Shown piece by piece: positions 20,934 to 29,337 of a stretch of 64,000 bases of DNA. The position numbers and the translations under genes were made by a program. Source of the stretch: Caulobacter sp. Root1455 (GTDB lineage: Bacteria; Pseudomonadota; Alphaproteobacteria; Caulobacterales; Caulobacteraceae); contig NZ_LMFQ01000001.1 in assembly GCF_001426905.1 (NCBI RefSeq), positions 496,001-560,000 on the forward strand. Direction: 5' to 3'. Position 1 is the stretch's first letter. Each line of letters starts with the position of its first letter. The notes beneath the pieces are model-generated. The model ran no database searches, was not told the origin of the DNA, and was given only the letters and a program-made list of their open reading frames with translations.

Positions 20934-21479
20934 ATGGCCGATCGAGCCCGACACCATCGCCAGCTTCTGGCCCGCCTGGGTCTGCTGCGCCGCTTCGCCC
21001 GCGCCGACGACGGCGCGGCGGCGATCGAGTTCGCCTTCGTCGCCATCCCCTTCCTGATCCTGGTGTTCGCGATCATCGAGCTGGGCCTCACCTTCCTGGT
21101 GTCGATGAGCCTGGAAAACGCGCTGAGCAACGTCGACCGCACGATCCGCACCGGAACCCTGCAGACCAGCGGCGGCAACGCCGCCTCCTTCCATCAGGAC
21201 GTCTGCAACGAGATGTCCTGGCTGGGCGCGTCCTGCGCGTCGGCCCTGACCCTGGACGTCCGCGTCCTGCCCTCGTTCGCCCAGACCAAGGACCTGCCCA
21301 AGCCCCTGCCCGGCGCCACCAGCTTCGATCCCGGCGGCCCCAACGCGATCGTCCTGGTGCGCGGCTACTACAAGTGGCCCCTGATCACCCCGCTGCTGGA
21401 GGACGCCGTCGCCGGTTCGTCCGGCGATCGCGAGGTCACGTTCGCGGCGGTGTTCACCAACGAGCCCTACCCCCCATGA
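20934..21479 (+). CDS. TadE-like pseudopilin
   Basis: This 181-residue protein has the TadE signature: a basic leader, then DDGAAAIEFAFVAIPFLILVFAIIELGL (about 26-53), in which a Glu five residues into the processed helix (AAIEFA) mimics the pilin Glu5. It is a likely CpaA substrate and minor pilin of the Tad pilus. The periplasmic part has two or three Cys (CNEMSWLGASCASA). The ATG at 20934 gives a normal TadE leader; a TTG 45 bp upstream is possible. Its stop overlaps the next start (ATGA). Confidence 0.85.
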   Translation: MADRARHHRQLLARLGLLRRFARADDGAAAIEFAFVAIPFLILVFAIIELGLTFLVSMSLENALSNVDRTIRTGTLQTSGGNAASFHQDVCNEMSWLGASCASALTLDVRVLPSFAQTKDLPKPLPGATSFDPGGPNAIVLVRGYYKWPLITPLLEDAVAGSSGDREVTFAAVFTNEPYPP

Positions 21480-22015
21480 CCCGTCGTCTCTCCAGCTTCT
21501 GGCGCGACCGCCGAGGGGTCTCGGCCGTCGAATTCGCCCTGATCCTCCCCGTGCTGATGATCTTCTATTTCGGCATGGCCGAGCTGACCGAGGCGATGAT
21601 GGCCCAACGGCGCCTGAGCCACCTGACCGCCTCGATCGGCGACGTGGTGGCCCGCGACCAGAAGTTCACCGACGCCCGTCGCGACGACGTCTTCAGCGTC
21701 GGCAACGTGCTGATGGCGCCCTTTCCCACCGCCACCCTGCGGATGTGCATCGTCAGCATCGCCTCCGACGCCGCCGGCAAGGACGTGGTGGTCTGGTCGG
21801 AAAAGTCGAACGCGCCGGCCAACTGCCCCGCGGCCAACGCCATCGTCGACATCCCGCCCAGCGTGCTGCCGGCCGGCCAGAGCGTGATCATGAGCAAGGC
21901 CAGCTACGATTACGACTCGGTGTTCAAGCTGGTCATCCCCCAGACCATGACCTTCCGCCGCACCTTCTATCTGCGGCCGCGGCTCTCCGACCAGGTGGCG
22001 CGCGTCAAGCAGTGA
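21476..22015 (+). CDS. TadE/TadG-family pseudopilin
   Basis: This 179-residue protein begins MTRRLSSFWRDRRGVSAVEFALILPVLMIFYFG, again a basic leader plus a hydrophobic helix with Glu at position 5 after the Gly (G-VSAVEFA), typical for TadE/TadF/TadG. The remainder is periplasmic and contains two Cys. It lacks the vWA domain of full TadG proteins, so it is closer to TadE/F. It is translationally coupled to the preceding TadE-like gene and probably forms a minor-pilin pair with it. Its 3' end overlaps convergent pabC by 11 bp. Confidence 0.82.
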   Translation: MTRRLSSFWRDRRGVSAVEFALILPVLMIFYFGMAELTEAMMAQRRLSHLTASIGDVVARDQKFTDARRDDVFSVGNVLMAPFPTATLRMCIVSIASDAAGKDVVVWSEKSNAPANCPAANAIVDIPPSVLPAGQSVIMSKASYDYDSVFKLVIPQTMTFRRTFYLRPRLSDQVARVKQ

Positions 22016-22799
22016 CGGCCTGGCCCAGGCGTTCGACCAGGGCGTGCGGACCGAAGGTCTCGCCCTCGAACCGCCGGGCCGGGCGCACGCCGATCAGGCT
22101 GTTGGTCAGGAACACCGCCTCGGCCTCGTCCAGGGCCTCGGCGCCGGTCGCCACCTCGTGGACCTCGACGTCCAGGGTCCGCGCCGCCTCCAGCACCCGC
22201 CCCCGGGCGATGCCGTTCAGCACGCCGCAATGCAGGGCGGGGGTGAACAGCCGCCCTTCGATGATCCAGAACAGGTTGGCGGCCGCCGCGCAGGTCAGGT
22301 CGCCGTGGTTGTTGCGCATCACCGCCTCGTCGGCGCCGGCCGCCTTGGCCTCGGCCCGGGCCAGGACGTTGTCGAGATAGGACAGGGTCTTGAGCCGGGC
22401 GGCGGGCGAGCCCTCGTTGCGGCGGGTCTTGGCCAGGACCAGGTCGACCGGCGTCGTCACGGGCGGCGCGGCGGCGGCCCTGGCCGCCAGGCGGAGCACG
22501 GGCGCGGCAGGCCGATCCAGGCCCCGCCCCCCGGAGCCGGCCGTCAGGGTCAGGCGCACGGCGGCGCGGATCTCGCCCAGCCCGGCCTCGCCCGGCGCGG
22601 CCAGGCAGCGCGCGCGGGCTTCGTCCAGGTCGAAGGCCGGCAGGCCCAGGGTCTCGCAGCCGGCGGCCATGCGCGCCAGGTGGGCGTCGAGATGCGGCAG
22701 GTCCTCGCCGGTCCACAGCATCGTCTCGAACAGGCCGTCGCCCAGCAGCAGGCCCCGGTCGTCCAGGGGAAAGGCGGCGTCTAGAGGAAAGGCTGTCAT
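22005..22799 (-). CDS. pabC: Aminodeoxychorismate lyase (class IV aminotransferase)
   Basis: This 264-residue PLP enzyme probably releases pyruvate from 4-amino-4-deoxychorismate to give p-aminobenzoate for folate synthesis. The family fold is shown by DDRGLLLGDGLFETM (about 13-27), the likely PLP Lys in RLKTLSYLDNVLAR, the NHGDLTCAAAANLFWI segment and the cofactor-phosphate region GVLNGIARGRVLE. Class IV transaminases such as BCAT look similar, but the 4-bp overlap with pabB makes PabC the best call. Confidence 0.88.
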   Translation of the reverse strand: MTAFPLDAAFPLDDRGLLLGDGLFETMLWTGEDLPHLDAHLARMAAGCETLGLPAFDLDEARARCLAAPGEAGLGEIRAAVRLTLTAGSGGRGLDRPAAPVLRLAARAAAAPPVTTPVDLVLAKTRRNEGSPAARLKTLSYLDNVLARAEAKAAGADEAVMRNNHGDLTCAAAANLFWIIEGRLFTPALHCGVLNGIARGRVLEAARTLDVEVHEVATGAEALDEAEAVFLTNSLIGVRPARRFEGETFGPHALVERLGQAVTA

Positions 22800-24163
22800 C
22801 CGCGGGGCGGCTCCATCAGGGCCCGGCGCAGGGCGGCGAACTTGGCTTCGGTCTCCAGGCGCTCGGCATGGGGATCGCTGTCGGCCACGATGCCCGCTCC
22901 GGCCCTCGCCTCCAAACGCCATCCGCCATCCTCTTGTTCGGGCGGGTCCTGTTCAAGGCCGACGGTGCGGATCAGCACGCTGGACTCCAGCGCCCCGTCG
23001 ACCCCGGCCCAGAACAGCGAGCCGCAATAGGGTCCGCGCGCCGTCTCCAGCTGGGCGATGACCTTCATGGCCTGGACCTTGGGCGCGCCGGTGATCGAGC
23101 CGGGCGGAAAGGCCGCGCGCAGCAGGTCGGCCGCCGCCAGGCCGGGGGCCAGCCGGCCGGTCACCGTCGAGACCAGGTGATGGACGTTGGCGAAGGTCTC
23201 GACCCGGAACAGCTCGGGGACCGCGACGCTGCCGGGCGGGCTGACCCGGGCCAGGTCGTTGCGCATCAGGTCGACGATCATCAGGTTCTCGGCCCGGTCC
23301 TTGGCGCTGGCCGACAGCTCGGCCATCAGCCGGGCGTCCTCGGCCTGGTCGGCCCCGCGCGGGCGGGTGCCCTTGATCGGCCGGGTCTCGATCGTCAGGT
23401 CGCCCGCCCCGTCCTTGGCCGTCACTTTCAGGAACCGCTCGGGCGAATTGGACACCAGGGCCCGGCCCGGCAGGCGCAGATAGGCCGAGAAGGGCGCGGG
23501 GCTGTCGGCGCGCAGGCGGGCGAACAGGTCGAACGGATGGGCGCCGGCCGCCAGACGGCCGGTCCAGGCGCGGGCGATGTTGGCCTGGAAGATCTCGCCG
23601 CCGACGATGCGCTCGACCACGTCGGCCACCGCCGCCTCGTAGGCTTCGTCGGCGCTGACGCTCAGCGCCTCGCACAGTGTTCCTTCGTGCAGGTCCGGCG
23701 AGTCGGCGTTCAGCCAGCCCAGGGCTGCCTCGGCGCGGACCCGCGCGAAGCTCTGCGATCCGCCCCGGCCGATCGCCAGCACCCGGCGCTGCAGGTGGTC
23801 GAAGGCCAGCAGGGCCGGATAGCGGGCGCAGGCCAGGTCGGGCCAGCCGGTGCGCGGCAGATCCAGATGCTCGACCCGGTCGCCCAGCTCGTAGGCGGCC
23901 AGGCCCGCCACCCCGCCCTGGAACGGCGGGCCGTCGGGGTCCATGGCCTGGGGCGGGCCGACCAGCTGGGCCAGGGCCTCGAAGGGATCGCGAGGGTCGT
24001 CGGCGGTCACCGTCAGGGTCGCGTCCGGGTCGCGCAGCAGGTAGGACCACCGTCCCGCCTGGCCGCCGGAGATCATCGCGCAGGCGAACGGCTCGTCCCG
24101 CCACGGGGCCGCGGCCCAGACCGGGTCGCGCCAGGGGGCGCTGATGAGGACGACATGACGCAT
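22796..24163 (-). CDS. pabB: Aminodeoxychorismate synthase component I
   Basis: This 455-residue chorismate-utilising enzyme adds ammonia to chorismate with a PabA-type glutaminase, the first step of p-aminobenzoate synthesis. The C-terminal chorismate-binding domain has the key GEIFQANIARAW (about 190-200), TRPIKGTRPRG (about 280-290) and FPPGSITGAPKVQAM (about 355-370) motifs. Anthranilate synthase component I (TrpE) is the main alternative, but the length and coupling to pabC favour PabB. No glutaminase gene is in the window. Confidence 0.9.
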   Translation of the reverse strand: MRHVVLISAPWRDPVWAAAPWRDEPFACAMISGGQAGRWSYLLRDPDATLTVTADDPRDPFEALAQLVGPPQAMDPDGPPFQGGVAGLAAYELGDRVEHLDLPRTGWPDLACARYPALLAFDHLQRRVLAIGRGGSQSFARVRAEAALGWLNADSPDLHEGTLCEALSVSADEAYEAAVADVVERIVGGEIFQANIARAWTGRLAAGAHPFDLFARLRADSPAPFSAYLRLPGRALVSNSPERFLKVTAKDGAGDLTIETRPIKGTRPRGADQAEDARLMAELSASAKDRAENLMIVDLMRNDLARVSPPGSVAVPELFRVETFANVHHLVSTVTGRLAPGLAAADLLRAAFPPGSITGAPKVQAMKVIAQLETARGPYCGSLFWAGVDGALESSVLIRTVGLEQDPPEQEDGGWRLEARAGAGIVADSDPHAERLETEAKFAALRRALMEPPRG

Positions 24164-24217
24164 CGGCGGGTGATACCGCCGCTGGCCCTCAGACGCTACG
24201 ACTTAGGGGCCGCCGGA

Positions 24218-25657
24218 TCAGGTCTCCGGGTCGCCGCCCCGCACCAGGAACAGGCCGCAGAATCCCAGCCCCAGCAGGACGGCGATCGGCAGGAAGCCGC
24301 CGACCTGGCTCTTGAAGATCGCCGTGGCCAGGGCCACCAGCAGCGAGCCCAGCCACACCGTGGCCGTGCCCGACAGGGCGTACAGGCCGAAGAAGGCGGC
24401 GGTCTTGTCGGGCGGGCACAGGCGGATCAGCAGGGTGCGGCTGGACGCGTACTGGGCGGTGACGAACACCGCGATCAGCAGGCCCAGGCCCAGATAGATC
24501 AGCTCCGGCGCGGTGCGGAACAGCGGTCCGCCCCAGATCGGCGCGTGGGCCGCCGGGTCGTAGGACCAGAAGTACAGGATCTTCTCGCGGCTCATGCCCA
24601 GGGTGGCGACCAGCACCGCCAGGCAGCCGGCGATCTCGAGCTGGACGGCCTTGCGCGGCCCCAGCACGCGGTCGAACCAGGGGGCGGCCAGGCCGCCGAT
24701 CACCCCGAAGATGCTCAGCGAGATGCCGTAGGCCAGCATCTCCAGCGCGCCCCACCGCATCAGGCCGGCGGCCAGCAGCCCGCCGAACACCAGCAGCGCC
24801 GTCATGCCGTCGTTGTAGAGCATGCGCGCGCTCAGGAAGACGGCGACGTCGCGATGGCCGCGCAGGTTGCCGAAGATGTCGCGCAGCATGGCGATCCCCG
24901 CCCGCAGGCTGTCCATCCAGCTGCGGCCGGTGCGGACGGCGTCGGGGGTCCACAGGAAGAACGGGATCGCGCCCAGCAGCATCACCGCCGCCGCCATCGG
25001 GCCGGAGATCCGGCTGGGCTCGTTCTTGGCCGGGTCCAGGCCGAACAGCGGGGCGTGCGGCACGCCGGGCCAGTCGACCTGGCCGGGCAGCACCATGCCC
25101 CAGAGCATGAAGATCAGCAGGGCCACCGACAGGCCGTTGGCCAGGGCGTAGCCGAGGCCGGAGATCAGGGCGGCGCGGCCCGGGACGGCGCCGGCGGCGC
25201 GGCCCAGCAGCGAATTGCTCAGCACGTCGCCCCAGTTATAGACCAGGCCCAGCACGATCAGCAGGGCGCTGGTCGCCATCAGCGGCAGGCCGCCGGCGGG
25301 CATCGCCCACCACAGGGCGACCAGGGCCGGGACCATGATCCCCAGCACGATCCCCAGCATCGGCTTGCGAGGGCCGTACTGCTCGATCATCGCCCCCAGG
25401 AACGGCGCGGTCAGGGCGGTCAGCAGGCCGTAGGTCGTGGAGATGTTGGCCACCAGGGCCTGGCCCGCGACCGGGTCGCCGACCAGCACCCGCGAGAAGT
25501 AGGGCGAGAAGATGTAGATGGTGATCAGGATCACATAGGGGTCGCGCGCGCCCTGCTGCAGGATCCAGGCGAGGGCGCCGCCCGGCAGGCCCGACTTCAG
25601 CGGGGCGACAGGCTCGCCGCTGGCCGGAGCCGCCGCGGCGGCCGAAAACTCACTCAT
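24218..25657 (-). CDS. MFS transporter, UMF1/Atg22-like
   Basis: This 479-residue inner-membrane transporter has about 12 hydrophobic helices. Its opening LAWILQQGARDPYVILITIYIFSPYF and the motif-A-like MIEQYGPRKPMLG resemble the unknown-major-facilitator (UMF1/Atg22-like) group, sometimes linked to amino-acid export. The substrate cannot be read from the sequence. It lies 54 bp from pabB on the same strand but is probably not functionally tied to it. Confidence 0.82.
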   Translation of the reverse strand: MSEFSAAAAAPASGEPVAPLKSGLPGGALAWILQQGARDPYVILITIYIFSPYFSRVLVGDPVAGQALVANISTTYGLLTALTAPFLGAMIEQYGPRKPMLGIVLGIMVPALVALWWAMPAGGLPLMATSALLIVLGLVYNWGDVLSNSLLGRAAGAVPGRAALISGLGYALANGLSVALLIFMLWGMVLPGQVDWPGVPHAPLFGLDPAKNEPSRISGPMAAAVMLLGAIPFFLWTPDAVRTGRSWMDSLRAGIAMLRDIFGNLRGHRDVAVFLSARMLYNDGMTALLVFGGLLAAGLMRWGALEMLAYGISLSIFGVIGGLAAPWFDRVLGPRKAVQLEIAGCLAVLVATLGMSREKILYFWSYDPAAHAPIWGGPLFRTAPELIYLGLGLLIAVFVTAQYASSRTLLIRLCPPDKTAAFFGLYALSGTATVWLGSLLVALATAIFKSQVGGFLPIAVLLGLGFCGLFLVRGGDPET

Positions 25658-25757
25658 GCCGTTCCACCCTCGTCACTGGCCGTCGTCTGGCGCGGCGGCT
25701 TGGGCGGAGCGTGGCTTTGAAACGGGCGTTTGTCACCCCTTCAAACGACGCGTCCGT

Positions 25758-26531
25758 TCAGAGCAGGATATGCGCCCGCACGGCCTCGCGGCCCGCCGCG
25801 TCCAGTCCGATCGCCTGTTCCAGATAGCCGTCGATCGAGCCGTAGCGCGCCTTCATCGCCGCCAACGCCGTGGCCAGGTAGTCGGCCTCGACGCCCAGGG
25901 CCGCGCGCATCGCCGCGTCGGACGGCCGGCGGCCGAGCTCGGCCTCGAGACGGTCGGCCACCTTCGGCCCGCGGCGGGCGAAGCGCTCCTCGTCGTTGGT
26001 CAGCAGGTAGTCGTCGACGATGTCGTCGTCGCCCACCCCGGCCACGTGGTGGGTCAGGGCGGCCAGCAAGCCGGTGCGGTCCTTGCCCGCCGCGCAGTGG
26101 ATCAGCACGGGGCCGCGCGCGGCGGCCAGCGCCTGGAAGTAGCGGCGGAACAGGTCCAGGTGCCGTTCCGCGAACGGCGCCCGGCCGTAATACTCGACCA
26201 GGTAGCCGCGGATCGACTCCACCGACAGGTCCGAACCGCGCAGGAAGGCGTGCCAGGGATCCTCGCCGGTCACGCCCAGGTCGTTGTCGATCACCTCGGC
26301 GGCGAAGCCCGCCCAGCGCCGCGACGGATCGCGCTGGCGCTCGTTGGGACGGCGCAGGTCGACGATGGTGCGGAGGTTCAGCCCGGCCATGGCGACCAGA
26401 TCGTCGTCGGTGGCCTCGGCCTGGTGGGCGGCGCGGAACAGCACGCCCTTCTTCAGCCGGCCCTCGCCGGCGGCGTAGTCGCCGAAATCGCGGAAGTTCT
26501 CGACGCCTTGCAGAACGATGTGACGAGTCAT
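25758..26531 (-). CDS. Tyrosine-protein phosphatase (PTP-like, Y_phosphatase3)
   Basis: This 257-residue cytoplasmic phosphatase carries the P-loop HCAAGKDRTG (about 112-121), with nucleophile Cys, the K of the CxxGKDR subclass and the invariant Arg. The N-terminal NFRDFGDYAAGEGRLKKGVLFRAAH and RTIVDLRRPNER are hallmarks of the bacterial tyrosine phosphatase family related to MptpB, which often has broad phospho-amino-acid or phosphoinositide activity. It stands alone, 100 bp from the MFS gene. Confidence 0.88.
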   Translation of the reverse strand: MTRHIVLQGVENFRDFGDYAAGEGRLKKGVLFRAAHQAEATDDDLVAMAGLNLRTIVDLRRPNERQRDPSRRWAGFAAEVIDNDLGVTGEDPWHAFLRGSDLSVESIRGYLVEYYGRAPFAERHLDLFRRYFQALAAARGPVLIHCAAGKDRTGLLAALTHHVAGVGDDDIVDDYLLTNDEERFARRGPKVADRLEAELGRRPSDAAMRAALGVEADYLATALAAMKARYGSIDGYLEQAIGLDAAGREAVRAHILL

Positions 26532-26580
26532 GGCGGGCTTGTTAGCGCCACGGGGTGACGAAAGCGAGACATCCTAAACA

Positions 26581-26707
26581 CCGCTCATCCCGGCGAATGC
26601 CGGGACCCAGATGGAATGGCTTTGAGGCTCGCGCCAAAAGCTCCGAGCGCTTCCAGTCATCCACCCCGCCAAGGGATCTGGGGCCCGGCATTCGCCGGGA
26701 TGAGCGG
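26581..26707. repeat. Long inverted repeat between divergent genes
   Basis: Perfect 24-bp arms, starting CCGCTCATCCCGGCGAATGC (26581-26604) and ending at 26707 (26684-26707), enclose about 80 bp with a second imperfect complementary pair. This is the classical CATCCCGGCGAATGCCGGG intergenic repeat of GC-rich proteobacteria. It separates the divergent phosphatase and hydrolase genes. Confidence 0.7.
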
Positions 26708-26753
26708 ATCTAAGGGGCTGGCCGCACAATCCCCACGGCGCCACTCTGCCCTC

Positions 26754-27516
26754 ATGACCGAGCTGCACCGCTTCCAGAGCTTCGACGGCGTCTCCCTGGG
26801 GTACCGCACCCTGTGCGGTTCCGGGGGGGGCGGGCTGGCCGACCCTGATGTTGCACGGGTTCCTGGCCAGCGCCGAGACCAACTGGTTCCTGCCGGGGAT
26901 CGCCGCGGCCGTGGCCGCGACCGGCCGCCGGGTGATCGCCCCGGACCTGCGCGGCCACGGCCGTTCGGACGCCCCGACCGCCCCGGCGGCCTGGCCGCGC
27001 GACGTGCTGGCCATGGACCAGGAGGCGCTGCTCGCCCACCTGAACCTGAAGGACTACGACCTGGTCGGCTATTCGCTGGGCGCGCGCACGGCCGTGCGGA
27101 TGCTGGTGCGCGGGGCGCGGCCGAGAAGGCTGGTCCTGGGCGGCATGGGCGATCGCGGCCTGATGGAGGCGGGTGCCCGGGCGGCGATGTTCGAGGACAG
27201 CATCCGCCACGGCGACGCGGCCCAGGACCCGAGGGCCGGCCGGCGGGTCCACGCGATGATGGCGGCCGGCGGCCTCAGGCCGGAGGCGATGCTGGGCGTG
27301 CTGACCTCGTTCGCGGCGACCAGCGCCGAGGAGATCGCGGCGATCGACGTGCCGGCCCTGGTGGTGGCCGGACAGCGCGACGACGACAACGGTTCGGTCG
27401 AGGGGCTGGCGGGGATGATGCCTGACGCGCGCGGCGTGAGGGTTCCGGGGGATCACCTGAGCGCGGTGATGGAGCCGGCGCTGGCCGAGGTGATTACGGA
27501 ATTTCTGAAGGACTAG
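26754..27516 (+). CDS. Alpha/beta hydrolase, frameshifted at a G8 tract
   Basis: The protein is a complete alpha/beta hydrolase if read across a frame change. The first frame starts at ATG 26754 (MTELHRFQSFDGVSLGYRT) and reaches the G8 run at 26823-26830. Removing one G gives SGGAGWPTLMLHGFLASAE, joining it to the second frame, which continues to 27516. The second part has the oxyanion HG, PDLRGHGRSDAP, the nucleophile elbow GYSLGA, an acidic residue near GQRDDDN and the catalytic His in PGDHLSAV. A protein starting at ATG 26848 would lack the first beta strands. The substrate is unknown. The frame change may be a sequencing error, a real inactivation, or a slippage switch. Confidence 0.75.
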
Positions 27517-27526
27517 CGGCGGCGAA

Positions 27527-27653
27527 CACTTGCCCCCTACGGGTCGCTTCGCGACCGTCTTCCCCCACAGGGGGAAGAGGACGTCGGCGCGGACGCGTCC
27601 TCCGCCCCCTACGGGGGCGGACAGACGGCGAAGCCGTCAGGTGGGGGCAAGTG
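27527..27653. repeat. Composite palindromic repeat, copy A
   Basis: This 127-bp element starts CACTTGCCCCCTACGG and ends with GTGGGGGCAAGTG, so its termini are inverted. Inside are hairpins such as GGTCGCTTCGCGACC and CCCCCTACGGGGG. It is closely similar, in reverse orientation, to the element at 36154-36287. It lies between convergent genes. Confidence 0.7.
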
Positions 27654-27679
27654 GGTGAGCCACCTGCCCCCGACATCCA

Positions 27680-29134
27680 TCACCGGAACGGCGGCTCGTC
27701 GAACGCCCGCAGTTTGCGCGAGTGCAGGTTCGGACCTTCCTCCAGCAGCAGCTTGCAGGTCAGGATGCCGATCTGCAGGTGCTGGCTGATGGCCCGCTCG
27801 TAGAAGGCGTTGGCCTGGCCGGGCAGCTTGATCTCGCCGTGCAGCGGCTTGTCCGACACGCACAGCAGGGTCCCGTACGGCACCCGGAAGCGGTAGCCCT
27901 GGGCGGCGATGGTGGCGCTTTCCATGTCGATGGCCACGGCCCGGCTCTGGTTGAAGCGCAGGGCCGAGAGGCTGTGGCGCAGTTCCCAGTTGCGGTCGTC
28001 GGTGGTGACCACCGTGCCCGTCCGCAAGCGCTTCTTGAGCTGATCACCCGAGTCGCCGCTGATCGCCTTGGAGGCGTCGTAGAGGGCGCGCTGGACCTCG
28101 GCGATCGACGGCACCGGGATCTCCGGCGGCAGGACGGCGTCCAGCACATGGTCGTCGCGCAGATAGGCGTGGGCCAGCACGTAGTCGCCGATGGTCTGGG
28201 TGTCGCGCAGCCCCCCGCAGTGGCCGATCATCAGCCAGGCCTGCGGGCGCAGCACCGCCAGGTGGTCGCAGATGGTCTTGGCGTTGGATGGACCCACGCC
28301 GATGTTGACCAGGGTGATCCCCGTGCCGTCCTTGCCCATCAGGTGGTAGGCCGGCATCTGGTGCTTGCGCCAGGTCGACTCCGCCACCGCCAGTTCGGGA
28401 TTGGCGGTGTTGGCGGTGATCATCAGCCCGCCCGAGCAGGACAGGCCCTCGTAGGGACTGTCCGGCAGGGCCAGCTGCTCGATGCCCCAGCGCACGAACT
28501 CGTCGACATAGCGATGGTAGTTGGTGAACAGGATGAACTGCTGGACGTGCTCGGCCGGGGCGCCGGTGTAGTGGCGCAGGCGGGCCAGCGAGAAGTCGGT
28601 GCGCAGGCCGTCGAACAGGGCCAGCGGCCGGTGCTCCTCCATCGCCGGGCTCCACACCCCGTCGGCGATCTCGTCGCCGATGAAGGCCAGGTCGGTGGTC
28701 GGGAAGAAGCGGGCGATGTCCTCGGAGCGGACGTCGGCCTGGTTCAGGTCGATCGTGGCGTCCAGCACGTAGGGATAGGGGATCTCCTGGTTGGAGCGGT
28801 CGATCTCGATCTCGACCTCGAAGTCGTTGAGCAGCAGGGTCAGCTGCTCGACCAGGTAGTCCTTGAACTGGTTGGGCTTGGTGATCGTCGTGGCGTAGAC
28901 GCCGGGCCGGCTGACCCGGGCGTAGGAGCGCGCCAGCTTGGGCGGCAGGGCCTCGGGATCGTAGATCAGCCGCAGCTGGGGATAGGCGAACGTGCCGTCG
29001 AACCGCGCTTGCGGGTCGGGCCGGGTTCCATGTTCGAGATAGGCGCGAAGCGCGGTCCGCAGGGCGTCGACGGCGCGTTCGTATTCTTCGTTGAGCTGCT
29101 CAACGACGGCGATTGCTTTTTCTTGGTTTGACAT
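27680..29134 (-). CDS. amn: AMP nucleosidase
   Basis: This 484-residue cytoplasmic enzyme cleaves AMP to adenine and ribose 5-phosphate, adjusting adenylate pools. The N-terminal AMP-nucleosidase domain spans about 1-180 (PQLRLIYDPEALPPKLARSYARVSRPG), followed by a phosphorylase-like catalytic domain with VNIGVGPSNAKTICDHLAVLRPQAWLMIGHCGGLR and, near the end, VAIDMESATIAAQGYRFRVPYGTLLCVSDKPLHGEIKLPG. The length matches E. coli Amn. It is monocistronic, with a 203-bp promoter space shared with the divergent symporter. Confidence 0.95.
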   Translation of the reverse strand: MSNQEKAIAVVEQLNEEYERAVDALRTALRAYLEHGTRPDPQARFDGTFAYPQLRLIYDPEALPPKLARSYARVSRPGVYATTITKPNQFKDYLVEQLTLLLNDFEVEIEIDRSNQEIPYPYVLDATIDLNQADVRSEDIARFFPTTDLAFIGDEIADGVWSPAMEEHRPLALFDGLRTDFSLARLRHYTGAPAEHVQQFILFTNYHRYVDEFVRWGIEQLALPDSPYEGLSCSGGLMITANTANPELAVAESTWRKHQMPAYHLMGKDGTGITLVNIGVGPSNAKTICDHLAVLRPQAWLMIGHCGGLRDTQTIGDYVLAHAYLRDDHVLDAVLPPEIPVPSIAEVQRALYDASKAISGDSGDQLKKRLRTGTVVTTDDRNWELRHSLSALRFNQSRAVAIDMESATIAAQGYRFRVPYGTLLCVSDKPLHGEIKLPGQANAFYERAISQHLQIGILTCKLLLEEGPNLHSRKLRAFDEPPFR

Positions 29135-29337
29135 GGCGCCCTATATCAGCGTTCCGGCGGCTTTTCCAGGCCAGGGCTGGTCGGTGGGCTCCAGGGCATG
29201 GACGAAGCCGATTTCGTCGGCCACAAGGGTCGTAACGACCAGGGCGACGGGCGAGCGAGCGGAAAGCTTGCCCCCAATCCTTTGCTTAAGGTCGCCTCGA
29301 CCAATTCGCTCGAGCCCCGCGCTCGAGGGGGGAGCCC

